Source: Comamonadaceae bacterium
Lineage (GTDB): Bacteria; Pseudomonadota; Gammaproteobacteria; Burkholderiales; Burkholderiaceae_C
Direction: 5' to 3'
Assembly (NCBI GenBank): GCA_027488115.1
Contig: JAIYCG010000026.1
Span: 35,602-99,601, forward strand
Length of the DNA stretch: 64,000 nt
The notes beneath the pieces are model-generated. The model saw nothing but the letters and a program-made list of their open reading frames with translations, was not told the origin of the DNA and did no database searches. How positions within the stretch are numbered: position 1 is the first letter of the stretch; each line of letters opens with the position of its first letter. Shown piece after piece: positions 16,759-26,424 of this stretch. Made by a program: the position numbers and the translations under genes.

Positions 16759-19386
16759 TTACATCGTATCGATGAAACTGCGCAGTTTGTCGCTGCGGCT
16801 GGGGTGCTTCAACTTGCGAAGTGCTTTGGCTTCAATTTGACGAATGCGCTCGCGCGTGACGTCGAATTGCTTGCCCACTTCTTCAAGCGTATGGTCGGTT
16901 GACATTTCAATACCAAAACGCATGCGCAGCACTTTGGCTTCGCGAGGTGTCAGGCTGTCTAGGATGTCTTTGACCACATCGCGCAATCCAGCTTGCATGG
17001 CTGCATCGATAGGCGCAGTGTTGGCGCTGTCTTCAATGAAGTCACCCAAGTGGCTGTCATCGTCGTCTCCAATTGGCGTTTCCATGGAGATCGGCTCTTT
17101 GGCAATCTTCATGATCTTGCGAATCTTGTCTTCCGGAATCTCCATCTTCTCGGCCAAGATGCTGGCATCGGGCTCAAAGCCAAATTCCTGCAAGTGCTGG
17201 CGCGAAATGCGGTTCATCTTGTTGATCGTTTCGATCATGTGAACAGGAATACGGATGGTACGGGCCTGGTCAGCAATCGAGCGCGTGATGGCCTGACGAA
17301 TCCACCATGTGGCATAGGTTGAGAACTTATAGCCACGGCGGTATTCAAACTTGTCAACGGCCTTCATCAAACCGATGTTTCCCTCTTGAATCAAATCAAG
17401 GAACTGCAAACCACGGTTGGTGTACTTTTTAGCAATAGAAATGACCAAGCGCAAGTTGGCTTCGATCATCTCTTTTTTGGCATGGCGTGAAGAACGCTCG
17501 CCTGCATTCATGCGTTTGTTGATGTCTTTCAGTTCATCCAAGGGCACCACCACGCGAGATTGCAAGTCTGTCAGCTTTTGCTGCAAGTCTTGAACGGGGG
17601 GAATGTTCCGTCCCATGACCGTACTCCAGGGCTTGCCTGCTGCTGCTTGCTTTTCGATCCATTTCAGATCGAGCAAGCTTGACTTGATGCGTTGGTTGGA
17701 TTTGTCACGACCACTGAATTCAGCGATGAACAAGTCTTGGGGGTAGCCGCATTTGTCCACAATGATGCGGCGCAATTCGCGTTCTTTCTTTCGCACATCG
17801 TCTACGTGGCCACGCACCATGTCGCACAGCTTTTCAATGGTTTTGGCCGTAAATCGAATGGTCATCAGTTCCTCTGACAATGCGATTTGAGCCTTTTGAT
17901 AAGCGGGAGTGCCCCAACCTTCTTTGGCATAGATTGCGTGTACTTGTTGGTCAAGTTCGGTGATGCGGTCGAATCGCTCTAAGGCCTGATTCTTCAGCTC
18001 TTCCAATTTTTTAGTGAGCGCTTTGGAGCCACCTTTGCCATCGTCGTCATCTGACTCATCGAATTCGTCGAAGTCTTCCTCAGCAACATAATCATCGGCT
18101 TCATTGATGTTAGAAAAACCATCTACAACAGTGGAGATGACAACTTTGCCTTCGCGAATTTCACCAGCCAGGCGGAGAATCTCAGAGATGGTGGCAGGCG
18201 AAGCGCTGATCGCTGTCATCATGTCCATCAAGCCGCCTTCAATGCGCTTGGCAATTTCAATTTCACCTTCGCGCGTGAGCAACTCAACCGTGCCCATTTC
18301 GCGCATGTACATGCGCACCGGATCTGTTGTGCGACCGAATTCGCTGTCTACTGTGGACAGTGCAGCCTCGGCAGCTTCTTCAGCTTCTTCTTCGGTTGAA
18401 CCGGTGGGCGCGTTGTCAGTGATGATCAAAGTCTCGGCATCGGGGGTTTGCTCGTAAACCGCAACACCCAAATCATTCAAAGTAGCAATGACTACCTCTA
18501 GGGTTTCTGCATCAACCAACTTGTCTGGCAAGTGGTCTGAGATTTCGCCATGGGTGAGGTATCCACGAGTTTTACCTAACTTGATCAAAGCTTTGAGGCG
18601 CTGACGGCGTTTGGCCATGTCTTCTTCAGACAAAACAGTTTCGTCTAAGCCAAACTCTTTCATCAAGGCGCGTTCTTTGGCCTTGCTGATCTTCATGCGA
18701 AGCGGTTTGACTTTTTCAGTGGACTCAGCAACGGGTTCGCCTGCCAAGTCTTCTTCAATGTCGCGCATGTCTTCATCCACCGGACCCGAATCAGCTTTTG
18801 GCTTTCGTCCGCGTTTGGCGGCTGCTGACTTGTCTGCAGGTTCGGGTGCCGGTGTTTTAGTGGGCTTCAAAGCTGTAACTTTGACAGGGGTTAGAGTCTC
18901 TGCTTTTGATTTAGCAACTACTTTCTCAGCAGATTTGACAGAAGGCTTAGGTGAAGTTTTTGCGATGACTTTGCTGGCTTGAGGCTTGCTGGGCTTGGCT
19001 GGCGCTTTTGCTGCGGTTTTAGAGGGCGCTTTCGCGGCGTTTGCTTTTGGTAATACGGGCACTGAACTGACTTTCTTGACCGGTATGACAGCTTTGGCAA
19101 CTGGCTTGGCAGATGTTTTGGCGACAGGTTTAACCACGGGTTTGGCGCTTGCTTTGGCGATTGGCTTGGCAGGTGCTTTTGTAGGTGATTTGACAGACGA
19201 TTTAGCAGGTGTTTTAGCGGGTGCTTTGGCTTTGACTGGACTTTTGGAGGCCGTTGCTTTCAGGGCAGGCTTTGCCACTGATTTGCCAGCCGACTTGCCG
19301 GCGGGCTTGGCAACGGATTTGAGGGCTTTGCTTGCGCCAGATTTGGCTTGTGCTTTAACGGGCTTCTTCGGTTTTTGAGCGGGCAT
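16759..19386 (-). CDS. rpoD: RNA polymerase primary sigma factor RpoD (sigma-70)
   Basis: The main sigma factor, 875 residues from ATG 19386. That start has GAGGT eight bases upstream; an in-frame start at 19461 would add 25 residues. Residues 1 to about 225 are a low-complexity Lys/Ala/Pro region. Region 1.1 follows ([22 protein letters not shown]). Then come the conserved regions: 1.2 ([21 protein letters not shown]), 2.3-2.4 ([20 protein letters not shown]), region 3, and 4.2 ([21 protein letters not shown]). An acidic insert ([18 protein letters not shown]) lies in the non-conserved region between 1.2 and 2. It follows dnaG, matching the end of the rpsU-dnaG-rpoD macromolecular synthesis operon; rpsU is not adjacent here. 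Confidence 0.97.
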   Translation of the reverse strand: MPAQKPKKPVKAQAKSGASKALKSVAKPAGKSAGKSVAKPALKATASKSPVKAKAPAKTPAKSSVKSPTKAPAKPIAKASAKPVVKPVAKTSAKPVAKAVIPVKKVSSVPVLPKANAAKAPSKTAAKAPAKPSKPQASKVIAKTSPKPSVKSAEKVVAKSKAETLTPVKVTALKPTKTPAPEPADKSAAAKRGRKPKADSGPVDEDMRDIEEDLAGEPVAESTEKVKPLRMKISKAKERALMKEFGLDETVLSEEDMAKRRQRLKALIKLGKTRGYLTHGEISDHLPDKLVDAETLEVVIATLNDLGVAVYEQTPDAETLIITDNAPTGSTEEEAEEAAEAALSTVDSEFGRTTDPVRMYMREMGTVELLTREGEIEIAKRIEGGLMDMMTAISASPATISEILRLAGEIREGKVVISTVVDGFSNINEADDYVAEEDFDEFDESDDDDGKGGSKALTKKLEELKNQALERFDRITELDQQVHAIYAKEGWGTPAYQKAQIALSEELMTIRFTAKTIEKLCDMVRGHVDDVRKKERELRRIIVDKCGYPQDLFIAEFSGRDKSNQRIKSSLLDLKWIEKQAAAGKPWSTVMGRNIPPVQDLQQKLTDLQSRVVVPLDELKDINKRMNAGERSSRHAKKEMIEANLRLVISIAKKYTNRGLQFLDLIQEGNIGLMKAVDKFEYRRGYKFSTYATWWIRQAITRSIADQARTIRIPVHMIETINKMNRISRQHLQEFGFEPDASILAEKMEIPEDKIRKIMKIAKEPISMETPIGDDDDSHLGDFIEDSANTAPIDAAMQAGLRDVVKDILDSLTPREAKVLRMRFGIEMSTDHTLEEVGKQFDVTRERIRQIEAKALRKLKHPSRSDKLRSFIDTM

Positions 19387-19630
19387 GATGGACCTCAATA
19401 CTTCAAACTGACTAGGAAACAAACGCTGCGCCACAAACTTCTGGCGCGAGATGGGATGCAAACAAACACCTGAGGGCAGGTGGCTTCATTTGCAAGTGCT
19501 TAGGGGCAAGATGGGTGGGCGAACATTTGGAATGCAGTCCTTGCGGTAGTTTAGCCGTCTCGTGAAAAGAGGTGCGCTGAGGCGGTGGCCGGGTCCGGAG
19601 GTGTTGCTGTCGCTCTTGCCTGAATAATGG

Positions 19631-19660
19631 ATTATACCCAATAAGGACTGAAATCAGCTA
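19631..19660 (-). promoter_or_regulatory. Possible rpoD promoter in the dnaG-rpoD gap
   Basis: On the - strand a perfect TATAAT (19636-19631) is preceded by TGGG, close to an extended -10 element, near the 3' end of dnaG and about 245 bases ahead of the rpoD start. No good -35 hexamer is visible. The 271-base gap otherwise shows no gene. Internal promoters before rpoD are known in this operon in other bacteria. Confidence 0.4.
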
Positions 19661-21697
19661 CTGAACTTCAATATTCGTGAGGTTTCGCCGGCGTTGATGC
19701 AGCTCCCGCCATTTTTGGAATGCTTCGGGAATTTGTAGTTTTTCAGCCTCTTCGAGTGCCTCAGTCTCAAGCACTTTGAGGCGGTCAATCAGCATGAGAT
19801 TGAGAAGCAACCTGAGCTCTTTTCGGGCTTCCCCTGGCTCACCCTCTGGGTTGGCTTCGGGGGCATTGGGCTTGTGGGACCCCATTAATTGACCCGCCAA
19901 ATTTGCAAAAGCCAATTGACTCAATCCCTCTTGCAATGCACCCCAAGACAAAGGCCCATGATCATGAAACTGACTTTCAACCCAACGCATGAGTTCACCA
20001 TGTTGATCCGGCAGATCGCACAACAAGGCATGATCTTCCGCAGACAAGCCGTCCCACAGCGCCATGTTGGTGAGAATGAGCCTGACAGCGTGGTCGGAAC
20101 GGCTGGCAGGTTGAACTCTGGGGCCAAGTGAAGCTATTTGCTGGGCATCAGACCCGCCTACCAAACGCCATTTGCCATTTGGATCTTGATGCCAAGTTTT
20201 GCCATCTGGTCGAGCCCTCGTTGTTTTCTGAAAACTGGCGTTTCTTGCCGGTTCAAATGGGGACGGCATACCCTCGGGGTCAAACGCCATGCCGGCCGAA
20301 TTGAATGGCATAGCAGAAACACCATTTGCAGTCGCTCTTTGCATGCTGGCGCTAGCTGAAGACGTGTTTCTTGAATGGCCTCTGGCCGATGCCGTTTCCG
20401 CCTGTTGCAGCCACAGGCCAGCTAACTCTGAGGCTTCAAGCTGAATTAACTGCGCTAATTCTGAAAGAAGTTGTCGTTTCAAGGCGCCGTCGGGCAGGGC
20501 GCGCCAAAGTGGGCTGGCATTGCTTGAAAGATGTGCACGACCTTCTGCCGACTGCAAATCACAGGCTTCAGACGCCACTTCAATTAAAAATTTAGACAAA
20601 GGCGTTGCTGTCGCAACACAGTTCGAAAAGGCGTCTGAGCCCTTTTCTCGGATGTAGCTGTCGGGGTCGTGCTCTTCGGGAAGAAATAAAAATTTTATGC
20701 TCCTGACGTCGGTGGCATAAATCAGTGCGCCATCAAGCGCTTTGCGAGCTGCCCTTCGCCCTGCAGCGTCACCGTCAAAACTGAACACCACAGAATCAGT
20801 AAATCGAAAAAGCTTTTGAACGTGATCAGGTGTACAGGCTGTTCCTAAGGTTGCAACCGCATTGGGAAAGCCCCATTGTGCTAACGCCACCACATCCATG
20901 TAACCTTCTGTGACCAAGACATAGCCAGCACCGTGAATGCTGTCGCGGGCTTCAAACAAACCATAAAGTTCTCGGCCTTTGTGAAAAACGGGAGTTTCTG
21001 GCGAATTTAAATATTTGGGCGAGCCATCCCCCATGACGCGGCCACCAAAACCTATGCAATCACCTTTGATACTTCGAATCGGAAACATGATGCGATCTCT
21101 AAAGCGATCGTATCTTTTGTCGTCTTCTTCGTTGACGATCACTAGACCGCTTTCAGCCAAAAGGGGGTCGCCATATTCAGGAAAAACGCTTGCCAAACTG
21201 CGCCAACCTTCTGGTGCATAGCCCAAACCAAACCGTTTGGCAATTTGTCCTGACAAGCCGCGCCCCTTCAAGTAGGCTACTGCTTTTGGTGCGCTCTTCA
21301 AATGTTGCTGATAAGCGTTTGCCGCCTTTTCCAACATATCGCTCAAATTAGTTTGCTTTTGTTTTTGTGCAGCCGCAAGGGCTCGGTCCTGTGGTGAGAT
21401 GTCTTCTTCAGGGATGGACATGCCCGTCTGCTGAGCTAAATCTTTGACAGCTTCAATGAAGCTCATGCCCGCATGGTCCATCAGAAATCCAATGGCGTTG
21501 CCGTTTTTTCCGCAACCAAAGCAGTGAAAGAATTGCTTGGTAGGGCTGACGGTGAAGCTGGGTGATTTCTCGCCGTGAAATGGGCAAAGACCCATGAAAT
21601 TAGCACCGCCTTTTTTCAGCTGTACAAAACGGCCAACGACCTCCACCACGTCAACACGCGATAGAAGTTCTTGAATGAAAGACTGAGGAATTGCCAC
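19658..21697 (-). CDS. dnaG: DNA primase DnaG
   Basis: DnaG makes RNA primers at the replication fork. The 679-residue protein has the N-terminal CHC2 zinc domain (Cys38, His41, Cys59, Cys62 in CPFHGEKSPSF and HCFGCG), the catalytic core, and the TOPRIM domain with LVTEGYMDVVALAQWG and FSFDGDAAGRRAARKAL carrying the metal-binding acidic residues. The C-terminal part, after a Pro/Ser-rich linker, would be the DnaB-binding domain. I start at GTG 21697 because homologues begin MAIPxSFIQELLSRVD; a TTG at 21715 is in frame but adds six atypical residues. No strong Shine-Dalgarno is visible. Confidence 0.95.
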   Translation of the reverse strand: MAIPQSFIQELLSRVDVVEVVGRFVQLKKGGANFMGLCPFHGEKSPSFTVSPTKQFFHCFGCGKNGNAIGFLMDHAGMSFIEAVKDLAQQTGMSIPEEDISPQDRALAAAQKQKQTNLSDMLEKAANAYQQHLKSAPKAVAYLKGRGLSGQIAKRFGLGYAPEGWRSLASVFPEYGDPLLAESGLVIVNEEDDKRYDRFRDRIMFPIRSIKGDCIGFGGRVMGDGSPKYLNSPETPVFHKGRELYGLFEARDSIHGAGYVLVTEGYMDVVALAQWGFPNAVATLGTACTPDHVQKLFRFTDSVVFSFDGDAAGRRAARKALDGALIYATDVRSIKFLFLPEEHDPDSYIREKGSDAFSNCVATATPLSKFLIEVASEACDLQSAEGRAHLSSNASPLWRALPDGALKRQLLSELAQLIQLEASELAGLWLQQAETASARGHSRNTSSASASMQRATANGVSAMPFNSAGMAFDPEGMPSPFEPARNASFQKTTRARPDGKTWHQDPNGKWRLVGGSDAQQIASLGPRVQPASRSDHAVRLILTNMALWDGLSAEDHALLCDLPDQHGELMRWVESQFHDHGPLSWGALQEGLSQLAFANLAGQLMGSHKPNAPEANPEGEPGEARKELRLLLNLMLIDRLKVLETEALEEAEKLQIPEAFQKWRELHQRRRNLTNIEVQ

Positions 21698-21732
21698 TCG
21701 GGTATTTTCGCCCAAGTTCGGGCTTCATTAAA

Positions 21733-21760
21733 CAAAAAAAGCCCTGCAACGCAGGGCTTT
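21733..21760 (-). terminator. Rho-independent terminator between the small Ala-rich gene and dnaG
   Basis: On the - strand, AAAGCCCTGC pairs with GCAGGGCTTT around a three-base loop and is followed by a run of T's (21740-21733). It ends transcription of the gene at 21778-22017 before dnaG begins. Confidence 0.85.
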
Positions 21761-21777
21761 GAGTGGGAAGCTAAAAA

Positions 21778-22017
21778 TCAGGTCGCTTTCTTTTTTGCTT
21801 TAGCCTTTTTCTTTTTGGCAGCTTTTTTGCTAGCCTTGGGTGTTTGGGCTTCTGCTGCTTGCTTGGCTGTTGCGGGAGCAGAGGGAGCTGCTGCTGGAGC
21901 CGCAGCTGGCGCAGCAGCAGGTGCTGCTGGAACAACGGGAGTCGCAGGGGCTGCAGTTTGAGCAACTGAAACCAAAGCAGAAAGGCTTAGGACGCTAGCA
22001 AGGATGATTTTGTACAT
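21778..22017 (-). CDS. Small secreted Ala/Pro- and Lys-rich protein
   Basis: A 79-residue protein of unknown function. From ATG 22017 (AAGGA eight to ten bases upstream) it has a Sec signal peptide, MYKIILASVLSLSALVSVAQ, then about 35 residues of Ala/Pro repeats (PAAPAAAPAAAP) and a strongly basic tail (KKAAKKKKAKAKKKAT). The architecture resembles small periplasmic, histone-like or envelope-binding proteins common in Comamonadaceae. A longer in-frame start at 22068 is unlikely. It is flanked by its own Shine-Dalgarno and terminator and so is a separate unit from dnaG. Confidence 0.7.
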   Translation of the reverse strand: MYKIILASVLSLSALVSVAQTAAPATPVVPAAPAAAPAAAPAAAPSAPATAKQAAEAQTPKASKKAAKKKKAKAKKKAT

Positions 22018-22082
22018 GTAATTTCCTTCAAAAAACAAAACAACACAAGCATACAACGGTTGAATCAAGTTGATGGATGACT

Positions 22083-22634
22083 TCAGTCAATATTCAGGGT
22101 GTGCACGTCAAATTGGCCTGATTTTTTGTCAGCAAAATAATGCTTCAAAGTTTCTTGAACGGTTCGAAAAGCCAATTCGTCCCATGGAATTTCTGACTCT
22201 GAAAACATTTTGGCTTCTTGTGTTTCAAAACCGGGATTGAATTGCTCATTGTTCAACTCAGCAAGAAAATAGAGATGAACCTGTCCAACACGTGCCACGC
22301 TCATGACCGTAAACAGTGGACCCATTTGGAACTGCGCGCCAGCTTCTTCGGTGGTCTCGCGTGCGGCGCCTTCGGCGGTGGTCTCACCCAGCTCCATGAA
22401 ACCAGCAGGTAAAGTCCATTTGCCTTTTCGGGGTTCGATGTTCCGTTTGCAAAGCAACACGCGTTCACCCGAGTAAGGAACCGTGCCGACCACATTCAGA
22501 GGGTTCTCGTAATGCACCAAATGACATTGTGTGCAGATGGCGCGTTGTTTGGTGTCGCCATCGTCGGGAAGTCGATACAACACTACCGAGCCACAGGCTC
22601 GGCAGTGTTTGATCAATTGTCTTTGAAAGCTCAA
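22083..22634 (-). CDS. NUDIX hydrolase with N-terminal zinc ribbon
   Basis: A 183-residue hydrolase acting on a nucleoside diphosphate linked to another moiety. An N-terminal zinc ribbon (Cys11, Cys14, Cys34, Cys37) resembles the NudC/YfcD-like group. The Nudix box runs from about 78 to 100, GFMELGETTAEGAARETTEE, with the REUxEE metal-binding core intact. The start is a TTG overlapping the dctP stop codon (22631-22634), so translation is probably coupled; a second TTG at 22616 also fits. Substrate unknown; its linkage to the TRAP operon may be accidental. Confidence 0.87.
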   Translation of the reverse strand: MSFQRQLIKHCRACGSVVLYRLPDDGDTKQRAICTQCHLVHYENPLNVVGTVPYSGERVLLCKRNIEPRKGKWTLPAGFMELGETTAEGAARETTEEAGAQFQMGPLFTVMSVARVGQVHLYFLAELNNEQFNPGFETQEAKMFSESEIPWDELAFRTVQETLKHYFADKKSGQFDVHTLNID

Positions 22635-23704
22635 GCCTTTTTCGCAGGTGCTTTGGCGGCTGGGGCTTTGGAGTGCTTTTCGATCAATTCGCGTGCTGAA
22701 TCGATCAGCTTGCGTCCGTCGAAGCCGCGCTTGTTCATGTCCTCAATCCATTCAACCTCGAGGGCACGCGACTTGCGGCGGAACTCTTGAGCTTCTACTG
22801 GACCCACAGTAAAGATGGTGTTGTTGCGGTCGGTGGCTGATTTGCGGCCAGGCACATCGCCTTCTTGTTGAACCTTGCCCAACCAGCCTGAAGTTTCAAT
22901 ACCACTGTTGTTGTCGATGATCTTTTTCAGATCAGGTGGCAGTGAGTTGTATTTGGCTTTGTTCATGGCCATCACAAATGTGGTGGTGTACAAGCAGCCG
23001 CCAGCAGGGTCAAACTCGGCATGGAACTTGGTGAGTTCGTTGACCTTCACGGCGGGCACGACTTCCCAAGGAATGACGGCGCCATTGATGGTACCTTTTG
23101 ACAGCGCATCGGGTATGCCAGGCAAGGGCATGCCAACAGGAATAGCACCCAGAGCGCCCATCAACTTGGTCACTTGGCGTGTTGGGGCGCGCATTTTCAA
23201 GCCCTTCATGTCGGCCACACTTTTCACTGGTTTGTCGACCGTGTGAATGGCACCAGGGCCATGAACTTGCAAGGCAATTAAGTGAGTTTCCTTGAACTCA
23301 TCGGGTGCCATGGTTTGCACATATTCCCAGTAGGCTTTGGATGTCGCTTCAGCATTGGTCATCATGAAGGGCAACTCAAAAACTTCAACTCTGGGGAAAC
23401 GGCCCGCTGTATTGCCAGGCAAAGTCCAAACTACGTCAACCACGCCATCCCGAACTTGGTCGTACAACTGAACAGGTGTGCCACCCAATTGCATAGCGGG
23501 GTAAGCTTCAAATTTGATTCGACCGCCAGACTCTTGTTCGACTTTGTTCATCCATGCTTTGTGCATGTTGAGCCACACATTGGACTGGGGGGCCATGAAA
23601 GTGTGAAACTTCAGGGTGACTGTTTGCTGTGCGAAGCCTGTAATGGCTGGCGCTGCGATGGCAGCTACTGCACCAGACTTCAAAAGTGAGCGACGTTTGA
23701 TCAT
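22631..23704 (-). CDS. dctP: TRAP transporter substrate-binding protein, DctP family
   Basis: A 357-residue periplasmic binding protein. ATG 23704 has GGAGA seven to eight bases upstream, and the protein begins with a twin-arginine-type signal (MIKRRSLLKSGAVAAIAAPA, cleavage near GFA). The mature part has the DctP features FHTFMAPQSNVW, GGTPVQLYDQVRDGVVDVVW and the conserved GLKMRAPTRQ, whose Arg contacts the ligand carboxylate. The C-terminus is an unusual Ala/Lys-rich tail (KAPAAKAPAKKA). It is the fourth gene of an FAH hydrolase-dctQ-dctM-dctP operon. Aromatic-acid uptake is inferred from context. Confidence 0.92.
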   Translation of the reverse strand: MIKRRSLLKSGAVAAIAAPAITGFAQQTVTLKFHTFMAPQSNVWLNMHKAWMNKVEQESGGRIKFEAYPAMQLGGTPVQLYDQVRDGVVDVVWTLPGNTAGRFPRVEVFELPFMMTNAEATSKAYWEYVQTMAPDEFKETHLIALQVHGPGAIHTVDKPVKSVADMKGLKMRAPTRQVTKLMGALGAIPVGMPLPGIPDALSKGTINGAVIPWEVVPAVKVNELTKFHAEFDPAGGCLYTTTFVMAMNKAKYNSLPPDLKKIIDNNSGIETSGWLGKVQQEGDVPGRKSATDRNNTIFTVGPVEAQEFRRKSRALEVEWIEDMNKRGFDGRKLIDSARELIEKHSKAPAAKAPAKKA

Positions 23705-23767
23705 GAGGGTCTCCAAATAACGATGTCTGAATGGTAACGGAACAAAGCCCCCAAAAGAGGCTTCAAC

Positions 23768-25087
23768 TTAAGCAACGTATTGAATCAACCACAGGGAAAT
23801 CCCGGGGAAGAACAGCAAAAGGGTGGTCCGAATGGTGTCACTGATGAGGAAGGGCATGACGCCCTTGTAACTTTCAGAAATGGGCACATCCTTGGCCATG
23901 CTGTTCACTACGTAAACATTCAGGCCAACAGGCGGCGCCAGCATACCAAAACCTACAGTCATGAGCACCATGATGCCGAACCATATGGCAGTAGGCTCCT
24001 TGGCCATGCCAAAGTCTAGGCCCATGATCATGGGGAAGAAAATAGGAATTGTCAGCAAAATCATGCTGAGTTCGTCCATCACGGCGCCTAGCACCACATA
24101 AAACAGCAAGATGGCTGTAACGACCATCAAGGGTGCGAGTCCCCAGCTGCTAACGACAGCGGCCAATTGATTGGGGACTTGGGTTAATGCCAATGAGGAG
24201 TTCATGACATCGGCGCCAATGAAAATCATGAAAATCATGGCCGAACTTTCAGCCGTTGCATAGAAGCACACTTTGAACTTGGTCCAAGTGATTTCTCGCT
24301 TTAGCAAGGCTGCCACAAAAGTTGAAGCTGCACCCACTCCAGCGCCTTCAGTGGGGGTAAAGTAGCCCCCGTAAATGCCACCAAACACGATGACAAAAAT
24401 GGTTGCAATGGGCGCAATACCTGAAAGAGCGGCCATTGAAAATTTCTCGATGTTGTCGTCCACTTCGGGGGCTTGTCCGGGAACCACGCGCACATAAATG
24501 GCGATGGCAACCATGTAGCCCAACATGGCAATGATGCCTGGCACCATGGCAGCTGCAAACAATTTGGCGATGTTTTGTTCCGTCAAAATGGCATAAATGA
24601 CCAAGGGAACTGAAGGTGGAATCAGAATACCCAAGGTGCCACCTGCGGCCAAAGTGCCAGTCGATAGACGGCCCGAATAGCCGTGTCTTTTCATTTCCGG
24701 CAAAGCGACGCCTGTGATGGTGGCTGCTGTTGCAACGGAGGAGCCGCAGATGGATCCAAAAGCGGCACTGGCTAAAACAGCGGCCATGGCCAAACCGCCT
24801 TTAAAGCGCCCCATGACGCTGGCTGCAAATTGGAACAAGGCTTTGCTGATGCCGCCCTGAGTTGCAAAGTGACCCATCAAAATAAACAAGGGAATGACTG
24901 ACAAGTCATAACTTGCAAATCGAGCGAAGGCCAAGTTGTTGAGAAAGCTTGAGTAAGGCCCCCAGCCGGTTTGAATCAGATAGCCCAAAGTACCCGCTGC
25001 AAACATGGCAACAGCAATGGGGACTCGAATGGCCATGAGAACGAGCATGGCACCAAAAATAATCAAACACAGTGTGAGCGCATTCAT
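23768..25087 (-). CDS. dctM: TRAP transporter large permease DctM
   Basis: The 439-residue main permease subunit, with about 12 membrane segments in two homologous halves. Typical motifs are the N-terminal VPIAVAMFAAGTLGY, SVATAATITGVALPEMKRHGY, the central YFTPTEGAGVGAASTF and the C-terminal FGMLAPPVGLNVYVVNSMAKD. The start ATG overlaps the dctQ stop by four bases (25084-25087). With DctQ and the binding protein it drives Na+- or H+-coupled uptake of an organic acid. Confidence 0.95.
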   Translation of the reverse strand: MNALTLCLIIFGAMLVLMAIRVPIAVAMFAAGTLGYLIQTGWGPYSSFLNNLAFARFASYDLSVIPLFILMGHFATQGGISKALFQFAASVMGRFKGGLAMAAVLASAAFGSICGSSVATAATITGVALPEMKRHGYSGRLSTGTLAAGGTLGILIPPSVPLVIYAILTEQNIAKLFAAAMVPGIIAMLGYMVAIAIYVRVVPGQAPEVDDNIEKFSMAALSGIAPIATIFVIVFGGIYGGYFTPTEGAGVGAASTFVAALLKREITWTKFKVCFYATAESSAMIFMIFIGADVMNSSLALTQVPNQLAAVVSSWGLAPLMVVTAILLFYVVLGAVMDELSMILLTIPIFFPMIMGLDFGMAKEPTAIWFGIMVLMTVGFGMLAPPVGLNVYVVNSMAKDVPISESYKGVMPFLISDTIRTTLLLFFPGISLWLIQYVA

Positions 25088-25596
25088 GCCGAGGCTCCTT
25101 CAGAGCTTGTGAACTTGTCGCCCAACAAGGCTTGTGCCAATGCGATGGCGGCACTGAGAGCCAAAGGGGGCGTCATGGCGGCAAAAACGATCCACTCTGG
25201 AAAGCCGAGCATCATAGAGCCCGACTGAGAAACCCATGCGTTCATTCCGCCTAAGTAAGTCCGCCAAGCGAGCAATGCAAAGGTGGCGGCCATGAACAAA
25301 GCGCCAAGTCTGTCGAGTTGGACGATGGTTGCCTCACTGGCCTTGGCCGTGAAAAAGTCGACAATGATATTGGCTTTTTTCAGCTGACACAGTGGCATGA
25401 ACAGCGCGATGGCGGCCCCTGTGGCAACACCCGTTAGTTCAAAATCGCCCACAATGGTTTGGCCCGATGTGTTTCGACCGATGAGGCTATAACAAGTCAT
25501 CAAGGTGATGAACGTTAACAAGGCCCCCGAAAGAATGCTGCAAAACTTGGCAAGTGATTCAAGTATTTTCAATGTCGACTCCCAATCAAGGGGCAT
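25084..25596 (-). CDS. dctQ: TRAP transporter small permease DctQ
   Basis: The 170-residue small membrane subunit with four predicted membrane helices. The family-typical stretch GDFELTGVATGAAIALFMPLCQLKKANIIVDFF, with its conserved Glu and Lys, is present. Its stop overlaps the dctM start (ATGA), which indicates coupled translation. The FAH hydrolase gene ends 22 bp upstream. Confidence 0.93.
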   Translation of the reverse strand: MPLDWESTLKILESLAKFCSILSGALLTFITLMTCYSLIGRNTSGQTIVGDFELTGVATGAAIALFMPLCQLKKANIIVDFFTAKASEATIVQLDRLGALFMAATFALLAWRTYLGGMNAWVSQSGSMMLGFPEWIVFAAMTPPLALSAAIALAQALLGDKFTSSEGASA

Positions 25597-25618
25597 TGAA
25601 CCCCTTTTTACTGTCTAT

Positions 25619-26323
25619 TTACTTTGCTGGGTCAACTTTAACCGTTAACGTCCCTAAGCCAGCAACGTGGCCAACTAAAGTATCGCCAGCCACCACAGCA
25701 GCCACACCTTCAGGTGTGCCTGTGTAAATCAAATCGCCGGGTTGCAACTCCCAAGCTGCCGACAAATGTTCAATGGTTTCTGCCACATTCCAAATGAGCT
25801 TGGCCACATTGCTGCTTTGGCGAACGGTGCCATTGACCAAGACATCTAAGTCCGCGTGGTTGACATCGCCAGCTTTTTCGATGGGGGTAATGGGTCCAAT
25901 AGGGGCTGAATGGTCAAATGCTTTGCCGATGCACCAAGGACGGCCCTGCTTCTTCATGTCGTTTTGCAAATCACGACGCGTCATGTCCAGACCCACGGCA
26001 TAACCGAAGATGTGTTTTTCGGCATCTGCTGCTTTGATGTTTCTGCCGCCGGTGCCAATTGCAACAACGAGTTCAATTTCATGATGGAAATTCTGAGTCA
26101 AGCTGGGGTAAGGCATGTGGCCAGTCTCACCTTCGTTCACAACCACCAACGCGTCAGTCGGTTTGAGAAAGAAGAAAGGCGGCTCGCGGCCTGTGAAACC
26201 CATTTCCTTGGCGTGCTCTTCGTAATTGCGGCCAACGCAATAGATGCGGCGCGCGGGGTAACGTTCGGCTCTTCCCAATACAGGGACAGAAACCACGGGA
26301 GCGGGAGAGAAAACAAAGTCCAT
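25619..26323 (-). CDS. Fumarylacetoacetate hydrolase family protein, likely fumarylpyruvate hydrolase
   Basis: A 234-residue cytosolic hydrolase that cleaves C-C bonds in acylpyruvates. Metal ligands are Glu82 and Glu84 (HHEIELV) and Asp113 (GLDMTRRD), and the C-terminal GDLIYTGTPEGV is diagnostic for the family. The N-terminal half resembles fumarylpyruvate hydrolases of the gentisate pathway (YCVGRNYEEHAKEMGF), which split fumarylpyruvate into fumarate and pyruvate. It is the first gene of an operon with a TRAP transporter and diverges from a MarR regulator over a palindromic operator, fitting an aromatic-acid-inducible unit. No gentisate dioxygenase is in the window, so the exact acylpyruvate is uncertain. 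Confidence 0.88.
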   Translation of the reverse strand: MDFVFSPAPVVSVPVLGRAERYPARRIYCVGRNYEEHAKEMGFTGREPPFFFLKPTDALVVVNEGETGHMPYPSLTQNFHHEIELVVAIGTGGRNIKAADAEKHIFGYAVGLDMTRRDLQNDMKKQGRPWCIGKAFDHSAPIGPITPIEKAGDVNHADLDVLVNGTVRQSSNVAKLIWNVAETIEHLSAAWELQPGDLIYTGTPEGVAAVVAGDTLVGHVAGLGTLTVKVDPAK

Positions 26324-26367
26324 AACAGCCTTTCAAGCAAAATAATTTGACACACTCAAATTGAATT

Positions 26368-26387
26368 TTCATAAGTATACTTATGAA
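26368..26387. promoter_or_regulatory. Perfect 20-bp palindrome, probable MarR operator
   Basis: The half site TTCATAAGTA is followed immediately by its exact reverse complement. It lies 45 bases upstream of the hydrolase start (- strand) and 38 bases upstream of the marR start (+ strand). The centre reads TATACT, a good -10 element, with a GTGACG-like -35 about 18 bases away for the - strand. MarR proteins bind such palindromes, so autoregulation and repression of the hydrolase/TRAP operon are likely. Confidence 0.75.
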
Positions 26388-26424
26388 TTGACGAGTCCGT
26401 CACCAACTTATCGATGATAGTCGC

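Noticed and set aside
18900..19360. Repeated DNA units that look like a minisatellite
   Set aside because: They encode the Lys/Ala/Pro tract of RpoD; units are irregular and in frame, so they are explained by the protein.
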